Positions 1 through 5,192 of a stretch of DNA of 8,568 bases are shown here, in pieces. A program made the translations under genes and the position numbers. The notes beneath the pieces were generated by a model. That model did no database searches, was not told where the DNA came from, and saw only the letters and a list, made by a program, of their open reading frames with translations. The stretch's first letter is position 1, and every line of letters begins with the position of its first letter. Origin of the DNA: Dehalococcoidales bacterium (GTDB lineage Bacteria > Chloroflexota > Dehalococcoidia > Dehalococcoidales > JAQTRN01); contig JAQTRN010000032.1 in assembly GCA_028711795.1 (NCBI GenBank), positions 1-8,568 of the forward strand, given 5' to 3'.

Positions 1-1228
1 CGACGACTATCAGGTCTCCCGGCTGTTGCTGGCCCCGGCGGGATAATTCTCTGGGGAGTAGACCCAGTGTCCCGCAAAAAACGAGGGGATTGGCGATGAA
101 CCGCTCATCAAAGAGTATCGCGCCGTTCAGGGTCGGTATCCCGAGGCGGTTGGCGTAATCGGCGACGCCGGCACGTACTCCCTTAAAGACACGCCTGGGG
201 TGCAGTACCCCTTTCGGCAGTCTCTCGTAAGGCCAGTCGGGCGGAGCAAAACAGAAAACATCGGTGTTGAGTATCGGCTTGGCGCCCAATCCGGTGCCGA
301 GCGGGTCGCGGATGACGCCGCCAATGCCGGTGGCCGCGCCGCCATAAGGCTCCACTGCCGAAGGATGATTGTGTGTCTCGACCTTGAAGCAAAGTGCCCA
401 GCGCCCGTCAAAGTCAATCACCCCGGCGTTATCTTCGAAGACCGAAAGACACCAGGGCTTATTCAGTTCGGCGGTTGCCTTAATGATCGTGTTTTTCAGC
501 AGATTATTGATGGTAGTCCCACCGCAGTTGATTCTGCCTTTGAATGTTTTATGTACGCAGTGTTCCGACCACGTTTGGAATAGCGTTTCCAATTCGGCAT
601 CGGTGGGGACGCGTCCCTCTTTTCGATAATAGGTAACGATCGCCTGGAACTCATCATCGGTGAAGTCAAACTGCTTTCTGACTTCAGTAACATTCTTACG
701 GTCAAAGATATCTATCAGGTTGAGTTTGAAGCGGTATTGCGGGTTCTGAGGGAAGACGGGTTGTCCTGGCTGTACTACATGCTGCACAATGGGATTTAGC
801 AGTAATCGATTACATAGGGTCTCCAGTTCCTCTACACTGACCCGCCCATAGATAAGGTACTGTTTGGCTATCTTAACGCCCTTGACGTCGCTGATCCCTA
901 AATCCCGCAGCGCTTTTTTGATAGTGTCTTCAACCGGGTCGCTGACGCCGGCGTTGTAGGCCACCTCAATGATGTGAGGTTGTTTGGCTGTCTCAGTGGT
1001 AAGGGCATCTGTGGGGACGATGGCATAGTCCTGAATCACCGGATCAGCCAGAAGGGAGTGACATACCAGTGCCAGTTCCGCCGGTGTGAGGTTGGCATCC
1101 AGCCAGTACACGTCGACGACGTTAACCCGGGTCACGGTCCCAATACCCAGGTCTTCGATGTCTCTGGTCAGGCCGAGGCCACGCACATCGGTAAGGGATG
1201 CTTTCAGGCTAACTTCGATTCGGTGCAT
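1..1228 (-). CDS. purL: Phosphoribosylformylglycinamidine synthase PurL with N-terminal PurS-like modules (3' end outside window)
   Basis: Synthetase subunit of FGAM synthase (FGAR + Gln + ATP to FGAM), step four of purine synthesis, cytosolic. I translated the minus strand from ATG 1228; 409 codons are open and run off the left edge. Residues 1-75 and 84-152 look like two PurS-like ferredoxin folds in tandem (starts MHRIEVSLKASLTDVRG and PHIIEVAYNAGVSDP). The synthetase part then begins: WSEHCVHKTFKG at 220-231 with the catalytic-site His223, ETHNHPSAVEPYGGAATG at 284-301, and GGVIRDPLGTG at 303-313. Stand-alone bacterial PurL proteins start close to the WSEHC motif, so about 170-190 residues are extra. 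Start: an AGGAAAG at 1248-1242 lies 13 bases upstream, rather far; an in-frame ATT at 1237 would be better spaced but is a rare start. A promoter about 42 bases upstream supports a start here. Function is near certain; the exact start is less so. Confidence 0.95.
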   Translation of the reverse strand, partial: MHRIEVSLKASLTDVRGLGLTRDIEDLGIGTVTRVNVVDVYWLDANLTPAELALVCHSLLADPVIQDYAIVPTDALTTETAKQPHIIEVAYNAGVSDPVEDTIKKALRDLGISDVKGVKIAKQYLIYGRVSVEELETLCNRLLLNPIVQHVVQPGQPVFPQNPQYRFKLNLIDIFDRKNVTEVRKQFDFTDDEFQAIVTYYRKEGRVPTDAELETLFQTWSEHCVHKTFKGRINCGGTTINNLLKNTIIKATAELNKPWCLSVFEDNAGVIDFDGRWALCFKVETHNHPSAVEPYGGAATGIGGVIRDPLGTGLGAKPILNTDVFCFAPPDWPYERLPKGVLHPRRVFKGVRAGVADYANRLGIPTLNGAILFDERFIANPLVFCGTLGLLPRELSRRGQQQPGDLIVV

Positions 1229-1276
1229 GGGCCAAATGCTGCTTTCCTGGATGGACGTGTTGCCAATCGCAGACCT

Positions 1277-1305
1277 ATTATAAAGGTAATCACCGGATGC
1301 TTCAA
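1277..1305 (-). promoter_or_regulatory. Predicted sigma70-type promoter of purL
   Basis: On the minus strand, TTGAAG (1305-1300) and a perfect TATAAT (1282-1277) are separated by exactly 17 bases. Transcription would start near 1270, giving a leader of about 42 bases before the ATG at 1228. It implies that purL can be expressed independently of the small regulator gene upstream. Confidence 0.65.
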
Positions 1306-1480
1306 CCCGGCAAAACGGGAAGCTCGCTGGCAGCAATTGGCTCACCCGGGGGATAAGACCCTGATTCCCGAAGAGGGGACAACAGAGGAGGAGCAGGTTT
1401 CGTGGGAGATTTAGAGTAGTGTTTACCTATCGGAATAGAGACGGGCCGGCTTACGGTCTTTCCAGAGGGGGCCAGAGTCC

Positions 1481-1708
1481 CTAACTCCTGGGAGCCAGGC
1501 TCCTGGAGCTGTCTTTGATCACGTTGAACTCCTGCAGAAAGTGAACAATATCTTCTTGGTGGAATCTGCGGTCGCCCCGCTGGGTAATCCGGTAGGCCCT
1601 GATCATTCCCTGGTCACTCCACCTTCTCACCGTATTACTGTGGACATGAAGGATTTGGGCTACCTCCCTAACCGTCAAAAGAGGTAGCAGCCGGTTCTCA
1701 TCTACCAT
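1481..1708 (-). CDS. Small MerR/excisionase-type helix-turn-helix DNA-binding protein
   Basis: A 75-residue protein made of little more than a winged helix-turn-helix. LLTVREVAQILHVHSNTVRRW (about residues 10-30) is the HTH, and GMIRAYRITQRGDRRF (34-49) is the wing with the typical G-x-I/L-x-A-x-R and R-R-F pattern of the MerR, excisionase (HTH_17) and BldC group. There is no effector-binding or dimerisation coiled-coil domain as in full-length MerR proteins; the short C-terminal tail is polar. The start is well supported: on the minus strand AAGGAG precedes the ATG with a 7-base gap. It reads toward purL, 252 bases away, and diverges from the two-component operon. It may regulate itself or the divergent region, but its targets cannot be read from the sequence. 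BldC-like regulators are similar in size. Confidence 0.85.
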   Translation of the reverse strand: MVDENRLLPLLTVREVAQILHVHSNTVRRWSDQGMIRAYRITQRGDRRFHQEDIVHFLQEFNVIKDSSRSLAPRS

Positions 1709-1792
1709 ATCCTTACTCCTTTACTCTGCAATGGACTAATATTCAACTATCATAATGGTAAATTACTCTAGGGTGGTGGGACAATAACCTGA

Positions 1793-1811
1793 ACTGGCTA
1801 GTTCTGCCAGT
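1793..1811. repeat. Inverted repeat in divergent intergenic region (possible operator)
   Basis: ACTGGC (1793-1798) and GCCAGT (1806-1811) form a perfect 6-bp dyad with a 7-base spacer, midway between the divergent small HTH gene and the plus-strand leader. It could be a binding site for the adjacent MerR-like protein. Six-bp dyads are common by chance, so this is tentative. Apart from this dyad and the leader elements listed separately, I see nothing else in 1709-1870. Confidence 0.3.
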
Positions 1812-1871
1812 CATTAGTCATGGCGAAGAAGTCCTAATCTGGTAGGATAAGTGATGTTGACAGGTTGCTTT

Positions 1872-1899
1872 TTGCCGTATGTCGGGTTATCCTTATATT
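1872..1899 (+). promoter_or_regulatory. Possible promoter for the small ORF and two-component operon leader
   Basis: TTGCCG (1872-1877) and TATATT (1894-1899) are spaced by 16 bases; transcription would begin near 1906. A perfect TTGACA also occurs at 1857-1862, but no good -10 box lies at 16-18 bases from it. I see no other plausible promoter between here and the kinase gene at 2116. Confidence 0.4.
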
Positions 1900-1972
1900 A
1901 AGTGTGACGCATAACTGAGTCGGCTCACGGGTAGTTTTGTGTAGTAGGGGTCTGAATGAAGGAGTGTTTCAC

Positions 1973-2038
1973 ATGCCATATCCGGGTTTTTCCACCCTGG
2001 AATTTCTTCCTTTTTGGCCTTTGATAGCCGTAGCCTGA
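1973..2038 (+). CDS. Small 21-residue hydrophobic peptide or leader peptide
   Basis: ATG at 1973 is preceded by AAGGAG (1959-1964) with an 8-base gap, an excellent ribosome binding site. The 21-codon frame begins MPYPGFSTLEFLPFW and ends PLIAVA, stopping at TGA 2036-2038. The product is hydrophobic, rich in Pro and aromatic residues, with one acidic residue and no basic ones. The stop codon lies one base before the left arm of an intrinsic terminator. It could be a leader peptide whose translation affects termination before the kinase gene, or a free-standing small membrane peptide. I do not recognise a family. An alternative overlapping frame (1956-2024) has a weaker start context. Confidence 0.5.
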   Translation: MPYPGFSTLEFLPFWPLIAVA

Positions 2039-2039
2039 T

Positions 2040-2080
2040 AAGAAAACCGGCTCGCGTTAGAGTCGGTTTTCTTGTTCCTC
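2040..2080 (+). terminator. Intrinsic terminator between small ORF and histidine kinase gene
   Basis: AAGAAAACCGGCTC (2040-2053) pairs with GAGTCGGTTTTCTT (2060-2073) over 14 positions with a single G-U wobble and a 6-base loop. In terminator terms, the G/C core CCGGCTC/GAGTCGG is preceded by an A-rich arm and followed by the U-rich run TTTTCTTGTTCC. It lies directly behind the stop of the small ORF and 42 bases before the kinase start. Kinase transcription from the upstream promoter would have to read through it, which suggests attenuation. Confidence 0.75.
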
Positions 2081-2115
2081 GTACTTTGAATGATGATGTC
2101 AGGGGAGCGTGAATA

Positions 2116-3330
2116 GTGTGGCGTGTCGGTAATAATCAGTGGGAGGGCCGGAATCCGCTGCTGTTTCTAGCCGTCTACCGGGGATTCTCCCTGGTGGTGG
2201 CGGTAGCCCTAATATTTCCCGGGGGATACCGGTATTCTATATCGGGGGCAGAGTGGGGACTTCTGGTTGTGCTCGCTCTCTACACCATTTTCAAGCTGAT
2301 TCATCCCCTGTATCAATACCGGAGAGACTCCCATAACATTTACATGTATGTTGATTTTGGGGTTGATCTTCTCCTGGCTATACTGGTGCTCTTGTTTACC
2401 GGCGGGTTGCGCAGCCCCTTCATTCTTTATTCTCTATCGCCTCTTCTCTCCTCGGCCATACTTTTCTCCCGTAAGATTACCTTTCCGATAGCCGGCCTGC
2501 CGGCTCTGGCGGCGATTACTGCCGAGTTGCTGCTCAAGCGGACTGACCCGGAGATGGTATTTCTGCCTCAAGGCGCATTGTTCGGTATGCTGTGTGCCTC
2601 GGTAGTCGGCTCGTTTTTGCTGGCCTGGTTACCGTATGTGATGAATATTAACGTTTCCCAGGATATTAGAGTACGCGCTATATCGGAAGAGCGGCGGCGC
2701 CTGTCACGCGATATGCATGATGGCGTGGCTCAGACGCTGGGGATTGTCCGCTGGCGGGTGGAGTTGCTGCAGAAGACAATAGCGGAAGGCAATGTAACCC
2801 AGGCGATCAAAGATGCCGCTGAAATCAAAGCCATGGTCGAAGGGGCGCAACGGGAGACCAGAGAAGTGATTGACCAGTTGCGGACGACGATCGGTGACAG
2901 TCAGGGATTTGTCCCCACTCTGGCCCAGTATGCCACCGAATTTACTCAGAACTACGGCATCAAGTGCGAGTTACGCATGGCGGATGGCGAAGTCAGTTTG
3001 CCAACACTGGCGGAAGTCGAGCTGCTATACGTCGCTCAGGAGGCGTTGACTAATGTGAGGAAGCACGCCGCCGCCAGCCGGGTTGAATTATCCTTCAAGA
3101 CCAGGGGGGATACCGCAGAGATGGTCATCAGCGACAACGGCCGGGGTTTCGATCCGGCGGGCAGGTCCCAGGGCTATGGTATGGCCGTGATGCGCGAAAG
3201 AATCAAGTCCATCGGGGGCGAGCTCACGGTAAACAGCAGCCCGGGGCGCGGTACCGAGATAAGAGTGCGGCTGGCGGCGTTACGCCGGACCTGGCTGGGC
3301 AGCCGAGAGACGCGAAAGGAAAAGCGGTAA
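2116..3330 (+). CDS. NarX/DesK-type sensor histidine kinase with six-TM input domain
   Basis: A 404-residue membrane sensor that should autophosphorylate on His and pass the phosphate to the adjacent regulator. About six hydrophobic segments (roughly 14-35, 46-63, 78-96, 99-118, 121-140, 150-174) form an integral-membrane input domain with little extracytoplasmic loop, so the signal is probably sensed within or near the membrane. There is no HAMP or PAS domain. The HisKA_3 dimerisation helix has EERRRLSRDMHDGVAQTLG (191-209) with phosphoacceptor His201. The ATPase domain shows the N box with Asn313 and His317 (QEALTNVRKHA), DNGRGFD at 340-346, GYGMAVMRERIKSIGG at 353-368 and PGRGTEI at 376-382. 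All catalytic boxes are intact. The GTG start at 2116 is the first possible start after an in-frame stop and has AGGGGAG 8 bases upstream. The TAA overlaps the regulator ATG by one base (TAATG), implying translational coupling. Confidence 0.95.
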   Translation: MWRVGNNQWEGRNPLLFLAVYRGFSLVVAVALIFPGGYRYSISGAEWGLLVVLALYTIFKLIHPLYQYRRDSHNIYMYVDFGVDLLLAILVLLFTGGLRSPFILYSLSPLLSSAILFSRKITFPIAGLPALAAITAELLLKRTDPEMVFLPQGALFGMLCASVVGSFLLAWLPYVMNINVSQDIRVRAISEERRRLSRDMHDGVAQTLGIVRWRVELLQKTIAEGNVTQAIKDAAEIKAMVEGAQRETREVIDQLRTTIGDSQGFVPTLAQYATEFTQNYGIKCELRMADGEVSLPTLAEVELLYVAQEALTNVRKHAAASRVELSFKTRGDTAEMVISDNGRGFDPAGRSQGYGMAVMRERIKSIGGELTVNSSPGRGTEIRVRLAALRRTWLGSRETRKEKR

Positions 3331-3971
3331 TGATTAAGGTGCTGGTGGTGGATGACCACCCGGTATTCCGTCGGGGACTGATATCCATGATGCAGAACCA
3401 ACCGGAGTTCCAGGTAGTGGGCGAGGCAGCAAACGGGGTCGAGGCAGTGGCTAAAGCCCTGGAGCTACAGCCCCACGTTATCGTGATGGACCTGCGTATG
3501 CCCGGCGGCGATGGCGTTGCCGCGACCGCGGCTCTCCAACAGAAGTTGCCCCGGACAAAAGTACTTATTCCCCCCGTTTCGGAGAAGGATGATGACCTGT
3601 TTGCCGCCGTCGAGGCCGGGGCTAAAGGCTACTTGCTGAAGAGCGTAGATTTTGACGAGTTAATCAGCAGCATTCGTAGTGTGGCTGCCGGGGATGTCAT
3701 CATCTCGCCGGCGTTAGCCACCAGGGTTATTGTCCAACTCAAACAGAAGAAACAGCCCAGGACCGGGGAAGATTCAGCCGGACTGACCCCCCGTGAGACC
3801 GAGGTAATGCAGTTGGTAGCCCAGGGCGCCAGTAATAAAGAGGTGGCTACCGAGCTTTTCATCAGTGAGACCACGGTAAAGGCGCACCTGCGCAGTGTTC
3901 TGGAAAAACTACAGGTTAAAAACCGGGCCCAGGCAGTCGCCCGGGCGACTGCCATGGGGCTGTTAAAATAG
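3330..3971 (+). CDS. NarL/FixJ-family response regulator
   Basis: A 213-residue cytoplasmic transcription factor, the partner of the overlapping kinase. The receiver domain (1-120) has acidic residues Asp8 and Asp9, phosphoacceptor Asp54 (VIVMDLRMPGGDG) and Lys104 (GYLLKSVDFDEL). The LuxR-type HTH (about 151-210) is typical: LTPRETEVMQLVAQGASNKEVA, then ISETTVKAHLRSVLEKL with the recognition helix. Odd point: at the end of beta-4, where relatives have a motif like VLMLTVSEKD, this one reads VLIPPVSEKD. The conserved switch Thr/Ser is therefore Pro82, beside a second Pro. This could weaken phosphorylation-driven activation, or be a sequence error. No terminator with a clear U-tract follows. 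Targets are unknown, but the next gene downstream is the first SipW-substrate gene. Confidence 0.95.
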   Translation: MIKVLVVDDHPVFRRGLISMMQNQPEFQVVGEAANGVEAVAKALELQPHVIVMDLRMPGGDGVAATAALQQKLPRTKVLIPPVSEKDDDLFAAVEAGAKGYLLKSVDFDELISSIRSVAAGDVIISPALATRVIVQLKQKKQPRTGEDSAGLTPRETEVMQLVAQGASNKEVATELFISETTVKAHLRSVLEKLQVKNRAQAVARATAMGLLK

Positions 3972-3983
3972 TGCCGTTGGATG

Positions 3984-4011
3984 TTAATTTGATATTAATC
4001 TGATTTTAACC
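3984..4011 (+). promoter_or_regulatory. Direct repeats with 11-bp period (Pho-box-like operator)
   Basis: TTAATTTGATA (3984-3994), TTAATCTGATT (3995-4005) and the partial copy TTAACC (4006-4011) form two and a half repeats with an exact 11-base period. OmpR/PhoB-family regulators, such as Bacillus PhoP with TTAACA-like boxes, bind hexamers with this phasing. The block lies about 20 bases upstream of the predicted promoter of the 4251 gene, in an activator-like position. AT-rich intergenic DNA can produce such patterns by chance. Confidence 0.4.
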
Positions 4012-4033
4012 AAAAGTACTAGTTCTTTTGGTT
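4008..4033. repeat. Perfect 9-bp inverted repeat: weak terminator or operator
   Basis: AACCAAAAG (4008-4016) and CTTTTGGTT (4025-4033) are perfect complements around an 8-base loop. It starts 37 bases after the regulator stop codon, but the following bases (GAGAGAGCAC) are not U-rich, so it is a poor intrinsic terminator. Its right arm overlaps the first two bases of the predicted -35 box, and its left arm overlaps the third direct repeat. This placement would also suit a repressor or activator site. Confidence 0.5.
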
Positions 4034-4060
4034 GAGAGAGCACTTTAAAAGTCATACACT
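4032..4060 (+). promoter_or_regulatory. Predicted promoter of the first SipW-substrate gene
   Basis: TTGAGA (4032-4037) and TACACT (4055-4060) are spaced by exactly 17 bases. Transcription from near 4067 would give an unusually long leader of about 184 bases before the ATG at 4251. The -10 box is only moderate, which fits an activated promoter. Confidence 0.45.
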
Positions 4061-4082
4061 AAAACCCTTCTATCGGACAATT

Positions 4083-4203
4083 ACCAGGAGCCGGGGATCA
4101 CGGTAAGCTATGGGTGTAAGTGGTTATCAAGGTTTATTCCAAATATTAAATAAGGATAGACCTTCCACCGATACACCCTGGTCGATTCTCCGGAGAGAGA
4201 ATC
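4083..4203 (+). ncRNA. Structured 5' leader RNA of unknown class upstream of the first substrate gene
   Basis: A long stem can be drawn by eye. GGGTGT (4112-4117) pairs with ACACCC (4173-4178), then GTGG (4120-4123) with CCAC (4165-4168), then AAGGTTTATTCC (4129-4140) with GGATAGACCTT (4154-4164) with one wobble and one bulge, closed by an A/T-rich 13-base loop. Outside it, ACCAGG (4083-4088) can pair with CCTGGT (4177-4182), competing with the base of the main stem. A second hairpin, GATTCTC/GAGAATC (4184-4190/4197-4203), follows. About 30 bases later comes the ribosome binding site AAAGGAG. Nested, correctly ordered pairing of this kind suggests a cis-regulatory RNA. I do not recognise it as a known riboswitch; it lacks the core I would expect of the c-di-GMP-I class. 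Confidence 0.4.
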
Positions 4204-4250
4204 CTCCCGGCAGAGGGGTGAGAAAGTACACGAAAGGAGTGGATTGAAAA

Positions 4251-5033
4251 ATGAAAAACATATTTTTAAGTGTGGTTATCATCTGCGCCTTGGTTATCGC
4301 TGGTGTTGGCGGCACCCTGGCTGGCTTCTCGGATACCGAGCAATCGATTGGAAACCGGTTTGAGGTCGGCAATATGGACCTCAAGGTCAGTAAAAATGGT
4401 ATAGAGTATAATGATCCGGTTCCGGCGATTGCGGAAGCTTTCTTAGCCTGGCCGTGCGTGTCTCAGGACTTCTCATTCGATTTACATAACCTGAGCGACA
4501 ACCCACAGTCGGGATATGCCTACATAAAATTCAAGAACCTCGAATGTAAGGAAGTCTTTACCACCAAGTTCCCGAGCCCGGCGAGACCAGAGCCGAAGAC
4601 CGTGGCCGAAAGTGGTGGCCTGCTCAACCAGGAGACTATTGGCATCGACGATGAAGTATACTGCGTCGCCGACTTTGTCGAGATTTACGTCCAGTTTGAC
4701 ACCAATGGCGATGGGCGGCTGGAAGACATCATCGGTAACCCGATATGGGGTGGAGCCGGCACGGTATATCTGGGCGATCTTGAAGAGCTGTGGATACCGG
4801 TAGGCCAGATCCCGGGATGCAACACCCGCGATGGCAAGATCTCGATGCACATCAGCAACTGGTCTGAAGAAGAGTGGAACGCGAAATTCAAGACCGAGTA
4901 TGCCTTCTTCGCCAATGACCTGCCGTTCAATGACTGGCTGACCAACCTCTTCCAGAATGAGGGTGCCTACTTTGACATCGAATTTGCCCTCACTCAGGAC
5001 CCGATTCCCGCCATTTATCAGGTTCCTGACTAG
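4251..5033 (+). CDS. Secreted TasA/CalY-like SipW-substrate protein
   Basis: A 260-residue exported protein, probably a subunit of surface fibres or matrix. The N-terminus is a SipW-type signal peptide: short basic start (MKN), hydrophobic stretch 4-20, then GGTLAGFSDTE (20-30). Cleavage after TLA would leave a mature protein starting GFSDTEQS, followed by the FEVGNMDLKV element (37-46) that corresponds to the F-x-A-G-T-L-D-L motif after the cleavage site in this class. The body is probably beta-rich. DTNGDGRLED at 150-159 is an EF-hand/dockerin-like calcium loop, though position 12 is Ile. Cysteines are at 69, 99, 138 and 190, allowing two disulfides. The start is set by AAAGGAG 11 bases upstream and by the signal peptide. 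The next gene is a paralog and sipW follows, which supports the assignment. Sequence divergence from Bacillus TasA is large, so the fibre-forming role is inferred. Confidence 0.8.
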   Translation: MKNIFLSVVIICALVIAGVGGTLAGFSDTEQSIGNRFEVGNMDLKVSKNGIEYNDPVPAIAEAFLAWPCVSQDFSFDLHNLSDNPQSGYAYIKFKNLECKEVFTTKFPSPARPEPKTVAESGGLLNQETIGIDDEVYCVADFVEIYVQFDTNGDGRLEDIIGNPIWGGAGTVYLGDLEELWIPVGQIPGCNTRDGKISMHISNWSEEEWNAKFKTEYAFFANDLPFNDWLTNLFQNEGAYFDIEFALTQDPIPAIYQVPD

Positions 5034-5051
5034 CTTCTTATAGTACCAGAA

Positions 5052-5083
5052 ACGGAGGGGAGCCCGTAAGGGGTCCCCTCCGT
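5052..5083 (+). terminator. Strong hairpin between the two substrate genes
   Basis: ACGGAGGGGA (5052-5061) pairs perfectly with TCCCCTCCGT (5074-5083). After a G-G mismatch, a further CCC/GGG pairing closes a GTAA loop of GNRA type. It starts 18 bases after the stop codon of the upstream gene. The sequence behind it (GGGTGGGTTCAG) lacks a U-tract, so it is either a partial terminator or a barrier that protects the 3' end of the upstream message. No clear promoter is visible between it and the next gene, so some read-through is likely. Confidence 0.5.
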
Positions 5084-5124
5084 GGGTGGGTTCAGTAGGT
5101 TCTTACTGGTTGAGGAGAGAGGGA

Positions 5125-5187
5125 ATGGTTGAGTGGAATCAATCCCTCCGTCCTCAAATAGTAATAGTGGCGAGACCAATAAGGTAG
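5125..5187 (+). CDS. Possible 20-codon leader frame before the second substrate gene
   Basis: ATG 5125 has GGAG 7 to 8 bases upstream inside the purine run GAGGAGAGAGGGA, a better ribosome binding site than the main gene has. The frame starts MVEWNQSLRPQIVIV and stops at TAG 5185-5187, only 5 bases before the main ATG at 5193, so translation could be coupled. GAGGGA (5119-5124) of its ribosome binding region can pair with TCCCTC (5143-5148). It may equally be a chance frame; the codons give no independent evidence. Confidence 0.3.
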   Translation: MVEWNQSLRPQIVIVARPIR

Positions 5188-5192
5188 AAGAA

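Noticed and set aside
200..583. Plus-strand open frame of 127 codons
   Set aside because: It is the antisense of the ETHNHPS and WSEHC regions of purL; no domain is visible in its product.
974..1414. Plus-strand open frame of 146 codons across the start of purL
   Set aside because: It lies antisense to the purL start and promoter, and its product shows no recognisable motif, whereas the minus strand translates to clear PurL sequence.
1485..1508. Imperfect inverted repeat around the end of the small HTH gene, as a minus-strand terminator
   Set aside because: The pairing needs a mismatch and a bulge, overlaps the coding end, and has no U-rich run behind it on the minus strand.
1956..2024. Alternative 22-codon frame (MKECFTCH...) overlapping the small leader ORF
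   Set aside because: The upstream GGGG is a weaker and closer ribosome binding site, and the AAGGAG is ideally spaced for the ATG at 1973. The CxxC-like pattern alone is not enough.
4090..4140. c-di-GMP-I riboswitch in the leader of the first substrate gene
   Set aside because: The location is attractive, but the conserved core sequence I would expect is not visible; only a generic structured leader can be claimed.
5133..5192. GTG 5133 as the start of the second substrate protein
   Set aside because: It would place 20 polar residues before a complete signal peptide; ATG 5193 gives the usual short basic n-region.
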